A stretch of DNA of 64,000 bases, taken from assembly GCA_037013685.1 (NCBI GenBank), contig CM072896.1:9985444-10049443 (forward strand). The letters run 5' to 3'. Positions 14,261 through 25,411 of the stretch are shown here, in pieces. The notes below the pieces were generated by a model that was not told where the DNA came from, made no database searches, and worked only from the letters and a program-made list of their open reading frames with translations. The DNA comes from Acridotheres tristis (lineage: Eukaryota; Chordata; Aves; Passeriformes; Sturnidae). The translations under genes were made by a program, and so were the position numbers. How positions within the stretch are numbered: the stretch's first letter is position 1; each line of letters starts with the position of its first letter.

Positions 14261-17200
14261 AGAAAGATGGACAAGACAGAACTATTTGGTTTGGACCCGT
14301 CCATTTATTGCACCTTTAGTCACATCACTTACATATCCCCTAAAGTATGAGCCTATTTTCTTCCAGAACTGAGAGTCCTTGGAGATAGACACTTAAAGGA
14401 AATGCTCAAACCCAATATTTTTATTGGAAAATATTGCTATGAGTTTTGTTCTGTGTTAAAGTGATAAACAGACATATTAGGAAAACTAACTATTCAATTA
14501 CACCAGAGTACACAAACCTGCAGCCTTTATGACTGACTGTATCTCTCCCCACAGTAGATCAGTACTATTCAGTCTGCCAGCAGCCTCATTTCTGGGACTT
14601 CCAAAGCTCCAAACTCCTTAAGTTTTTCTGTTTTCTGAGAAGCTGGAGTACTTTGGGCCTTCTGTAACGAGTCCTGAAGCCAGTCAGCATCCTGAGACCA
14701 AAACTTTGGGTTTAATCTGTGTTGGCTCAGCCCTACAGCTTGTGCCACAGCCTCCACTCAAACAAAACCAAAATGAGGCTACAGAGATCTGTAGACTCTA
14801 AAGAGGCAAAGCCAGTTTGCAAATCTGATGCTTAGATTAAACTGAATTCTTTATTTTCTGCCTCTGTACTAATATTCTACCATGAAAAAGAGGGACCATT
14901 AGTATCTTTAAAACAGCTAGGGAACAGCAGGAAAAATCTTGCTGCACCATTGGTGCTACTTACAGAACATTTTCTGTGGCTTATCATCTTCCTTAGGCAG
15001 CAATGTTAAGAAGTATGTTAGTGAAATAGATGTATATTTTACTTGTACTTCTTGCAATTCTTGTATTACATAGAAATAGACCATCCTCTAATTTTTGGAC
15101 TTTTAACAATGATATTTAAAAATATAAATTTGTTGCTATACCTACTAGGGAAAGAAAATCTATCTACAGTAGTACTTTCCTTTACTTGACTGCCTATTTT
15201 GTATTGACACACATTTGTCCTGCTTCAAGAACACCTGATCTCTAAGCCTAGATCCCTTTCTTAGGAAGAGAAGTGAGAATAACTTGTGAGCCTTCTCACT
15301 TCTCAGGCAAGATAAATGACTCTAGAAAGCTCATCTGGCCAGCTGACACAGTTTTCTAATACTTGGGGGCATCCAGAAGTAAGCTTATCATCACCCACAG
15401 ACTAACACCCACTCTAACTTTTATCTTTCTGGTAGAAAGTCAGTTACACAGTTAATATTTCACTCACTGTATTACACTGATTCTGAATAAAAGTCAGCAG
15501 GAGAGGGATGAGGAGGTGGTGGGGAACACCACAGGCCCTGAGCTTGGCTTGCTTCAGTGCCCTTTTTTGGTGCCCTCCATGGAGACTTTCCAACTTTGTG
15601 GTTGTTTTTCTGTACACCAGCCTTGCTATGGGTTTTCTTCCAAAGATCTTTAAAATACCAATTTAAGGTTCACAAAATACTTAGAGGAAACACTGTGCCC
15701 AAAGACTCTCTTCTGAGAATGCCAAAGGCTCATGAATGCTTCACAGGAGCACCAGCCTCTTCCTGGGGGCTGCCAGCTAATCTTGTTTACCAGTGCAACC
15801 ACTCTGCACTCAATAAATTTTATAACCTCTCGTCTCAGTGCAAAAACATTCCTGCCATCATAACTAACTCTGAGATTAGATGGGGAAAATAATATACTCC
15901 ATATCCCAGAAACAATTTCCTGTTAGTGTAATAAACTTTTGTGTGGGTTTGGTTTTTTTTGAGGAAATCTCGAAGCATTAGGAACTGGTTGGTAAAATCT
16001 AGAATTAAGCATTCTTTTGCTTGTTCTGAAAAATTACCATTCTCTGAGCCTTTATGAAGACAACATAGAATTGAACATATACAAAAACACACATACACAC
16101 ATATATATATATATGATTTCAGATTTAATTAGATTCTAGACATTCTCATTCTTAAGGGGTGAAGTTCTAATAACCTGTTAAAACACAATTTTGCACACAC
16201 AGGAAACAGGTTTTTTTAGCTCAAACAGCTTTTGGGGTAACAAGCAACCTTGTTTCATTTCCTTAAAGATCATAGTGAATTTTTCTTCAGCCTTAATCAC
16301 TTTAGATCTTTCTTTCCCAAAATTCTGACAGTTTCTGATAAACTGTGGTAGGCAGAAATTTTTCATGCAGAAACAAGCTGCAGATATCCGTGGTGCTGCT
16401 CGTCTTTGTCTCAGAAGGACCTGGTGTGCATTTCAGAGCAGCTCGATCATAGCACATGTATCTTGTACATGATAAAGCCATGAAATGAGCTGGACAGTCC
16501 ACACTTCACCCACTTTGTCTCCTGTGGGATGACCCTTGGCAACTCTTTCTTTCAGAGGATGTTTTTATCAGGAAGCAAATACTGGTAAAGCAGCCACAGA
16601 GGAATAACTTTCCTGAACAAATGTTTTGGTCTGGACAGGTCAGGTCACAATTGCCAAGCTCGAGTCACTCCAAGGTGGTTTATGAGTTCCAAGGCTTTAT
16701 ATTGCATTTAAATTTTTGTATGCAGCTTTTCGTAACAGACTTTGAAGTCAAGGGTAGAAATGACTACATTAAAGTTTTGGATTTCTAAGTAACCTCAAGC
16801 AGATGAACACATTAGTAGGATTATGTTTTCCCTGGGCTGGATTCTGCTCTCCTGTGTGAAAGAAGTTCTACACACACACTTGAGGATGTATCCAGAAGTG
16901 TGAAAAGGTGTGAACAGGTGTAACATTTTTAATACTGGAAGATGCGGAATGTAATTCACAACAATTTGGACAGGTGAAAAAACCAAAACCAGATATGCTT
17001 GAGTCCACACAGCAGAAGCTGGCAGAGGTCAGCTGGTCAGATCTAAGGAACAGAGGTTGGCTCAAAGTCATTTGGAAAGGCTCCAGAAACTACTCAGAAT
17101 CGAGCCCTTAGGGAACGGGGGATGCAGGAAGGTGTGCCAGGGCTGTCCTTGCACATGGTCTGCTTGTACACAGGGCCGAGGGGTGCCCAGGGGATGGAGG

Positions 17201-18759
17201 TGACATTTGAGTCAGTGGTGGCAGGAGTGAGGGGTAACCTTGGATCAGGTTAAACTCCATCTTATAAAACACTTGCACTAGGACCATTATAGACACGGTA
17301 TTGCTCAGAGCTTTCCCATTAGTACTTCTGTGGAGGAAGGATAATTTGGGCCACCCTGCAACGCTGATAACAGGTAGGGTTACACAGACCTGCTGTGCAA
17401 AAATGTATCTCTAGAAGCCACGTGAACTTTTGGGCATATTTCTTTGGTAACAGACAGTATTATTGTGGACAAAGACACATATATGGTAAGAATACATTGA
17501 GTATTTCTTACAGCCTCTTGCTATTGTGAGGTAATTCTCCCTGTTAAGTAGGTTCCTGTGTTTAGACAAAGTGGGAGTTTGCACACACATGAAAACTTGA
17601 TGGGATATTCATGCTTTTAAAGGAACATACCCAAGTCCTTATAGTAAAATAATATATAACTGCTATGATCAGAAGCGTATGAGCTTGAAGGAGTTGATCT
17701 AAATTAACAGAGCTAGTTAATTAATCAAAAGCAGTGTGAGAACTGGTATTCTTTGTATCTCTACCAGCATATTACCACTGCCATTCTTGCATTTAAGCAT
17801 TTTTTTCAAAATATACTAATGTGATCTCTACCAAATTACAAGAAAACTAACCCTCTTCTTGAGCTGTCAGTCTGCAATCCTGCACTTTAAGGCAAACAAT
17901 ATCACTTGCCAAAATTTCATCCTCCTGTCTTGTACTGCTCTTCATTCTTATTTAATTAAGACAAGTGCAGGGTCAATCCCACTGACACATTATTAGGATT
18001 TTTGCTATCAGCTGAAAACTGAAAGCAGAATTTGATTCATTGACCATACTCATGTGACAGCTGCATACACTATATACTGCTGTATATCTGGTTTGGAGCA
18101 GGATCATCACACTCAGAAAATAATTCAGGATGAATCTGCATCATGCACTAAATGTGAAATCAGCAGTAATTCATGGTTCTAAAAAAAAGTTTTCTACTCT
18201 CATCTAGAGACTCGGCCGTCAGCATTACTCAGTGTGTTGTGAATCAATGAACTGAATCAGCCTCTAGCAGAGTGTGGATTAGAAAAGTCACTCTTTCCCA
18301 GAGGAAAATACTGCATATGAGTTTAGTGTAACAGCTTCCTGCTCCCTGATTTAGATCACAAGGCATTAAAATACAGTAAATATCTATAACCGAGACAGCA
18401 TTAAAAAGGCTCTGCTCCACAAATGAAACATCTGCGTCTTCATGACTGAACATCTTAATTGCTTTGGTTAATTACTACTCATCAAAAAAAGATAGGAAAG
18501 CGGGACATACAGAATAAAACGAGATATCAAGGGGCACATCTGCATTTGTTTAGGTTGGTCTGTGTAGTAACAGGCTACATCTCATATGGTTCCTGACAGG
18601 AGCCATTCATGCCCAATATAACTACTCAAACCTGCAAGTCAACTGTTTAAACTGTTCCCTTGCAGCAGGAACCCACAGCATTTCACTTCACCACCAATTA
18701 CACATTTAACTTCTAAATCACCCAACACAGACTAGAAGAGAATTCTTCATCCTTTTCCT

Positions 18760-18785
18760 CACACACACACACACACACACACACA
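18760..18785. repeat. (CA)13 microsatellite
   Basis: Thirteen uninterrupted CA units in the intron between the exons at 14 kb and 20 kb. It is likely polymorphic. Confidence 0.97.
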
Positions 18786-20252
18786 TAAAAAGGTAAACTT
18801 TCTCTGGTGTAAGAATGGTGCAAAGAAGCCCAAAACATCCTGCTGTTTGTCAGAAGTGAATAACTTCTTCTAGTGTGCTGACAATCATAAAACTGACTTG
18901 TTTTACGATGAACAGCTCAAATGTATGAGACTGGACAGGTGAAGCAGCTCTAAACCATGTGATACAGGCTACCATTTTAAATAAAGTGATACTTCTGAAT
19001 GTGACCAAGCAGGAACCTTTTTTTGTAAAGGCAATGGTGGCACTTAATGCTGTGCCACTCTCCTTCATTCTTACATAAAAGAGACAACTCTGAGATTAAG
19101 TGTAAATTTAAGATGTTTTCCCACACAGTAGATTTTCTGTCTATATGAGGATTCCAATTACAGTCAGCAGCATTTTTAAAAACCAAGTGTTATTCTGCAA
19201 ATGAACCCTTTGATCAAATGAAATATTGACACTTTATCTTTTAGCCATGTTGGGGTGAGGAAGAGCAGCTCAGTCCCAGCATACACATCTGGCTTATTGA
19301 GTTCTCTTTTTGTATCAATGATATTATATCTAACAAAATCTCTGTGTGTGGTTTTCAGTATACGGAAAATTAATCTTTAGCATCTTCATGTTTTATCCTT
19401 CTCTCTTCTTACATAAAATAAACAAACAAAAAACTCCAAACACAAAAGGAAAGCATTATTAAAAGCCAGAATTATGAGAGGACTGAACAAACTGTGAAAG
19501 TTTAAAATGAATGCTGTTTTCAGGTCTAGAATTATGCCTGTGTGAGACAGTAGAGCTCTGAGGTTTATTGCAAAGGGAATGGTGAAAGCCTGTCCTCCTC
19601 AACAGACTCTGGTAGTGCTCCCCTCCCTCAGACTGTACTGCCATAACAAAGTCTTCACCTTTGTATTATCAATTGTACTGAAATTAGCTACATGCATAAA
19701 ATGACATTCAACCCCTCCTAATGACATACGTACACACACAGGTGTCATATTTTTCCCCCTCATGCTCTAAATTAAGTTATTACATATAAACCTGGTTTTA
19801 GGAAACAATAACAGCTGTCTATACCACCTCTTGTTGTAGAAACCATTCCAGTCAGTTTTTCATGAAGGACCCTCCATTGCACTGACCTGAGAGAAGCAAA
19901 GCTCTGTCTGGGCCCCAGAAAGTTGTCACTTATTGAAGAGCAGTCTTGAAGGTATTTGTGCTATGCACTGCTTTTATTTCATATAATGAAATGTCAGATA
20001 ATGAGGTAAATTAGAAATGTTCAATGCGAGTTTACCTCCCATATATGTATAATGTATTTTGGGACCAGACAACTATAGACCAGGCAGACAAAACTTCCAA
20101 GATACCATAACAGCACCACTAAGTTATTTTTCTGTATCAAACCTTTTCTAAGTATCACTTAAATTTTGTATTCCTCACTAAAGCTGAAAGCTAAAAAGCA
20201 AAGCTATATATATATATACTGGACTTGAATATAACATAAACTTAAAAGTTAC

Positions 20253-20355
20253 CTTCTTACATGCTGTGACAGAGCTTCCCAAACTGCTTGCAGAACTGTC
20301 TGTGCTGCTGCCTTGGCGCTCTGGGATTTCATGCATCAGTGGAGATTCAAAGTTG
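20253..20355 (-). CDS. Internal coding exon, Ser/Thr-rich segment
   Basis: This is one of the two best exons. On the minus strand the acceptor is TTTCTTTTTTGTTCTTCAG, ending at 20356, and the donor is AAG|GTAACT with the GT at 20252-20251. The 103 bp are open in phase 2 to 0 and encode NFESPLMHEIPERQ, then a Ser/Thr/Ala-rich run (GSSTDSSASSLGSSVTACKK). The composition suggests a disordered, possibly phosphorylated stretch, with no membrane or enzyme motif. The exon ends exactly between codons and joins without a frame change to the exon at 14016-14126. The upstream partner is either the small exon at 22786-22820 or exon 1 itself, because both end in phase 2 with the same two bases (AG). Confidence 0.78.
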
Positions 20356-20761
20356 CTGAAGAACAAAAAAGAAACAAGCCCCCAAAACCTTTCCAGTGAC
20401 TCAGCTACATAAATAACTCAATACCAAAACACAGGTCAGTAAAGAAATGTAACTTAGAATACTAGATGCTGTCTGTACTCTCCTAGCTGGTGTTAGTAGT
20501 CGATTTATTACTAATTTTCCCTTTCTGGAAGACTATCCTGAGCTACACACTTTGGATATAAAATAGCAGACTGATGTCTTTTGAAGACTAGAGGAAAGCA
20601 TAAGCTGCCTACAACCAGACCTGTCTGTCTTGAATGCCACTGTAAAAAGTAGTACTAGCTTGTTTTCATAAGCAGGCAGCTTGGAGCAGCACATGAAATA
20701 CTTGCTGCATTAATTCTGCTTGGTAAACAACAGAAATATTTGCTGCATTTTTACCTGCCAG

Positions 20762-20867
20762 GATGGAAGTAAACGGGTAGTGATTACAAAGTGAAAAACA
20801 CAACAGGAGAGGCAGTATTCTGTAATCCAGATGGAACAGCTCGATACACTGTAGGTTTGGGGCTAAG
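20762..20867 (+). other. Plus-strand exon-like segment inside the minus-strand gene
   Basis: The acceptor TTGCTGCATTTTTACCTGCCAG and the canonical donor CTAAG|GTAAGTCG define 106 bp. No frame is open from end to end, so it is not a coding exon of a plus-strand gene. It could be part of an antisense non-coding RNA or a chance pairing of good splice signals. Confidence 0.22.
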
Positions 20868-22785
20868 GTAAGTCGTGCACATATTCTGTTTTGTGGTTCA
20901 GTGGCACACAACAAATATGTTTACTTTGGGACTGTGCAGATGTGAAGTACAAAACCATAAAAACAAGCTCCCCCAGCCAAATTGTTTGCACACACAGCAA
21001 GAACCAACCCTCATACTTTTCTTTTGGAAGTTCAGGCCAGTCTTCAAAGATCCTGCATCGTATAATAATTACATTGGTCCAAGATTAATGAAGCTTCACC
21101 CTCTGGTCACGACATGATCACAGTTTAAGGCCACATGTGCTAAAGGACTGTTTATTCAGGAACATACTAGGGGAAAAGTATCCCTACATGATCATGTTCT
21201 GCTTTCCAGACTGGGTCTTTGGAGTGCTTTTAATTATTGCAAGTCACCTATGAGAATATATGGAACATGTTGTGATGGACCATAAAGTGTGACCAGGTTA
21301 CCATGGCTCCAGTAATGATCTCTCATTGGTTCCAATGGATAACAGACCATGTACAACTTCCTTCTATGCCCAAACCTAAAGTGCATTTTCCTCAGTCACC
21401 TTTACTGAGTGAAAACCAGTATGTTAAGAGGAGGCCATTCACACTGTTTTTATCTGAAATCCAGAGCCAAGCATGACTAAGGCTACCTTTCCCTTAAAGA
21501 TTCATGCATGTACCTTTTACCTGATACTGCTTAGGACTAGCTAGGAATATATGCATTCCCACTGGTAAGCAACTTTAAGTTCTAGAAGTATCTAGATGTG
21601 CTGGAATTAGAAGAGTGAATAAAAAATATAAAACTAATTTAGGACTTGTTAATTGCCAGCTGGGGGGAAGTTTAATGAATCACGTGGGAGGACGGAATAT
21701 AGATGTTCAAGAGAGACCAGAGGGTTAACTGACTCCACTTGGAAAGTGTTACCACTTAATACTCTGGAAGACACCAGCATCATTTGTACTTAGAAAGAAG
21801 ACTTTTGCCTGTTTACAAAACTGCTTCATTGCTCAGATGATATAGATACACAGTAATATTTCTGGGCAGTAATTTCTCTGGTATTTAACACAGTAAAATG
21901 GCATTTTATAAGCCTTATACTGAGTTCTTTAACAGAATGAGATAAATTAAACACATGAAGTCAATTCTGGCTTTCTATCTCCATTTAAAGTAGGAACCTC
22001 ATATTCAGAGGGTGAAATCCTGTATAAGTCAAGTATCTTCCTTAGTAAGTCCACATTGAGATGCAGCCTTTGGACATGGTAAAACTCACCAATCCCAGCA
22101 GGGGCTGTGCACTGCCTCTTTTCATAAGATGCATCACCTCTGCAATCTAATAGAAAATTACAGATCAAGGCTGACCTGCAGATTGAAGTTCAAGGTTGTA
22201 CTGTTTTCTCCTGCTCTTCACTGAGGAAAACTGAGGGGTTCTGCCCCAGGGAGCTAAAGGGCTGCTAATGACTCTGCTCTCAGTTCCACTGTCTGCAGGG
22301 AACTGAAGCTCACTGTGTGAAGTGCTGCTGAGTCTAACAGCAACAAAGATAATTTGACAACTACCTAAAGGCCTTCTTTGGAACTTAATTAAACGGCACA
22401 AACAGAATATCACATTAAAGCATAGAGTTGAAGAGTCACATTCTGGAGTATCAACAGATCTGTGCTATCTCTGGACAGTATTTCAGCAAGGGGTAGCACA
22501 TGACATGTCCCATACAGAAGTAAAGCCCTCCTCCAAGTCATGCGGAAAGTGAAATGATCTGTAAAAGCTTCTTAATCCTTTAAAATCTGTGTTCTTTTCA
22601 AAATAAGCCCACTTTTCATTGGTAAATATAGAAAACCTTGTTAAAACCACATGATGACTGAAATAAATGTAAAATGCCATTAAATATTTTAAATGAGACT
22701 AGGCTCCCACTCAGACTAAAGTTCAGACAGGAACCAGCTACCTTTGCTGTCTCCAAGATTTGGTAAACCTAAATCTTCTTGTCAC

Positions 22786-22820
22786 CTATCCCAGTCCTCA
22801 GAGCTGTATTTCACATCCAG
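22786..22820 (-). CDS. Candidate small internal coding exon (about 11 codons)
   Basis: This 35-bp minus-strand segment has a good pyrimidine-rich acceptor (TTTTTCCTGTGCTCCAAGTAATCAG) and a weaker donor, TAG|GTGACA. It is open in phase 0 to 2 and reads LDVKYSSEDWD. Joined to the confident exon at 20253-20355 it gives …SSEDWD-S-NFESPLMHE…, an acidic, serine-rich run that continues naturally. Its small size makes chance occurrence a real possibility. Confidence 0.33.
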
Positions 22821-23734
22821 CTGATTACTTGGAGCACAGGAAAAATTAAGCAACCGTGTTTCACAGGGTAAGGGACAATGCATTTACAAGTATCTCTAAC
22901 ACTTTTGGAGCTTTTTTTTGTCTTGAGTTCATGTCTCTTTTTCTTTAACTGCAGATCAGAACTATTCTCATGCTGCACTGCAGTTCCACTCCTGAATTAT
23001 CCAAAGGACAGGAACTCTGGGCTCCTACCCCTTGCAAACAGCTTCGGGGTCAGGGTTCAGTCACTGAAGTGCAGAAAAATTTTAACAAAGAGGTGTCAAA
23101 ATAGGAGAGCTACATTCAGTTTTAGATTCCACAGCCTTTTCCTTAATGAGTTTATGGCCACACAATATCTAGAAGCAGCACAGGGAAACAGGTACATGAG
23201 CCCCTCTAGGAGTGACACAAAGGAGATTTGCAGCAATGCAAACTGATGAGAAAATGAGCAGCCAGCTGTGCTTCTGCAGGCTGGGAATTCAGCACCACAA
23301 ATGTGAGTCTTCCACAACTCAGGGAGGTGCAGTGTATGAGGTCCTGCAGAGATACCTTCAGGAGCACAGGTCTTTCTTCCAACATGGAACACTGATTTGG
23401 CTTTTCAACATCTCTTTTTCAATTATCTCAACTCCCAGTTAGGGCAAAGTTTCCTCTTCCCATTATCCCATGGGTACCCTTTCTAACCTTTCATTTTCAA
23501 CAAGTGTTTTCTCAAGAGACCCTCCTCAGGCCATACAGCTCTGCCACCCTCTGTAGCAAAGGCAGTAATATAAACCCATTTTTCATTAACTCTCCAGAGA
23601 AAAACTATTCTGGCTTTGACAAGTTTCTGCTCTCATTAGCTCCTCAATAGCAGGAAGCAGAAAGAAACTCTTGCAGAGATGTAGTCAGCTCATCATCAAG
23701 TGACAGCTTTGCATTCACATACTATGCTCCTTAC

Positions 23735-23801
23735 TTCACAATAAGAGCTAACACCAAGTGCTGGACTTTCAGGACATCTGGCACAGATTGGAGCCTTTTC
23801 A
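23735..23801 (-). CDS. Candidate internal coding exon (about 22 codons, Cys-rich)
   Basis: Both splice signals are strong on the minus strand: acceptor GCTTTCTTTATCTTGTAG ending at 23802, and donor GAA|GTAAGGAG with the GT at 23734-23733. The 67-bp exon is open in phase 2 to 0 and reads EKAPICARCPESPALGVSSY plus CE. The CxxC pair (CARC) and a third cysteine near the end could bind metal or could be incidental. Neighbouring candidates fit in phase on both sides. Confidence 0.4.
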
Positions 23802-23929
23802 CTACAAGATAAAGAAAGCTGTTGGAGTTTTTGGGTCTCAGTTCTCAAGTTTTCTTGGCTCCCTTGTTTAGTATATCATGGAGAATGCTAGATGTGCTCA
23901 TCTGACTTGGAGGTATCACAAAAACCCAC

Positions 23930-24021
23930 AGGCACAGCAACCGATCTCTGTTAAGGGATGGCTCATTTTGAGAGTTTTCTTTTGGTGTGAAATATCCTAA
24001 TCTATAATTCAGCTTTTGAAA
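23930..24021 (-). CDS. Candidate internal coding exon (about 30 codons)
   Basis: This 92-bp minus-strand segment is open in phase 0 to 2 (begins FQKLNYRLGYFTPKENSQ, ends LNRDRLLC). The acceptor (GGTTCTCAACTCCAG) is moderate and the donor CCT|GTGGGT is moderate. It joins the exon at 25276-25411 (ends phase 0) to the one at 23735-23801 (needs two bases), so the frame is kept on both sides. No motif is recognised. It is the weaker member of the candidate chain on splice-signal grounds. Confidence 0.3.
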
Positions 24022-25275
24022 CTGGAGTTGAGAACCTGGACCTCAGACTTGGTGCTAAGTGCATCATTTTCACTTTGGTATTTCATTAACAGAGAAGTCT
24101 CCACACTCATGTGTCACCAGGTGCTGTCTTACTGATTCATGAATAGTAACTGATAAGTTTTTTCCTACAAGCTATATGCACTTGCAAAGAATACAAAAAA
24201 GCTTCCTGGAAATTAGAGAACTCTAGTAAATAGCTACGAGATTTATATCACTAACTGTCATAATAACACATCTTGTATTACTGTCCAAAATGCAAACGAA
24301 TTGCTTCATCTTTCCTATGTTAAATAATTCAAAAATACTGACCTCGATGACTCAAGACTTAATCAAAAAACCCACAACTGCTCCTAAAAATAATTATCTC
24401 CTTTGCAGATGTGGCAGATGGTGCTACATCAACTAAGATGAGGCAATTTAAAGAATTCCCCAGGTTATCACTAAAGAAAATTAATCTTGTGAAACAATAT
24501 CAGAAACTTCAATTTCCTACCATCTTGAACAAGCATAGCCAGCTTCCCAAAACTTGCTGTTCAATAATCATTCCTAAGGACCAATCTCAATAAATAATAA
24601 GTGACCATTACATGTATATTTTTTGAATCAATCATATTACAGCCTGCTGCTTTTCCTCTTTTCGACTCCTAATCTTGATATTTTGAACTTAGAAAATGTA
24701 CTGATCCATGACAAAAAAAATCTTGAAGGAAGCAAATGAATGAACATAGGGAGGGTTCTCAGAGTAATTAATGCCAAGCTATAGTGAACTACATTTCTGC
24801 TAAAATTTGTAGTGAACATCATAAACAACAAAAAAAGGGATGAATCTCATTTTGAAATAGAAATGAGAGAAGTGAAAGCAGAGCAAAATACTTTAGCATC
24901 TTCTTACTTCTACCTTCCCAAATAAACCCAAAAGCTACTAAGCAACTGAGGCAGGCAGGCAGCTTAATCCAGACCTTAAGCAAGAAGCAGTTTTGAAAAG
25001 CATGCAGTGTTCAAACAGCATCTCTTCACTTCAAAGTCTTTTTGAAGTGGACCAACTAGTCATACTCTTTCCTCATGCTACCTTTCAAATTTTACAGTTC
25101 TAAGATTTACGTTTGCAAGTAAACAGGTCAGGAAAGTCACCAGGAGCAAAATTTTTAGGTGTAACAGTGTCAAAGTTACTATTCTAATCCATAGAAATGG
25201 TTTTTATCAGTCCGGACAATGTGTACACTTCAATCAGATCACAGATGGTTAGTCAAACAGACACTCTATAAATAC

Positions 25276-25411
25276 CTCAAACAAATGTCTTTCTGATTTT
25301 GTTATGGATTTGGAACTCAAGTACAGAATATAATCACTGGCAATATCAGGATCACATCTCGTAAGGTATTCACAGACTTGTTTCAGTCTCCCACAGCTGC
25401 TACTGGCTTCA
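25276..25411 (-). CDS. Candidate internal coding exon (about 45 codons)
   Basis: The acceptor is excellent on the minus strand (CAGTATTTTTGTTTCCAG, ending at 25412). The 136-bp segment is open in phase 2 to 0 and reads EASSSCGRLKQVCEYLTRCD followed by a PDIASDYILYLSSK stretch and a basic/acidic end (SERHLFE). That is a plausible soluble helical segment with three cysteines. The donor GAG|GTATTT at 25275-25274 is weak. The phase fits exon 1 upstream and the candidate at 23930-24021 downstream. I do not recognise a domain. About 45 open codons can occur by chance at this base composition, so the call rests on the acceptor, codon content and phase together. Confidence 0.45.

Larger units (their letters stand above)
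14127..20252 (-). other. Intron between the two best exons
   Basis: About 6.1 kb bounded by GTAACT at the right end (minus-strand donor) and a T-rich acceptor at the left. It contains the (CA)13 repeat and the G-rich tract. It also holds several small exon-like segments, none needed because the flanking exons already join in frame. Confidence 0.6.

Noticed and set aside
14962..18290. Minus-strand mini-exons near 18930, 18256-18290, 17890 and 14962-14989
   Set aside because: They can be chained in phase only by choosing freely among alternatives, which shows how easily chance segments of 28-41 bp fit. They lie inside an intron already explained.
19075..20072. Minus-strand mini-exon candidates at 20036-20072, 19649-19677 and 19075-19140
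   Set aside because: Each has fair splice signals and an open frame, but the exon at 20253-20355 joins directly and in frame to 14016-14126. The candidates are very short, disagree with one another in phase and would break that join.
22090..22333. Two minus-strand exon-like segments, 22090-22146 and 22176-22333
   Set aside because: They would be separated by a 29-bp intron, which is too short to splice, and neither fits the phase between 22786-22820 and 20253-20355.
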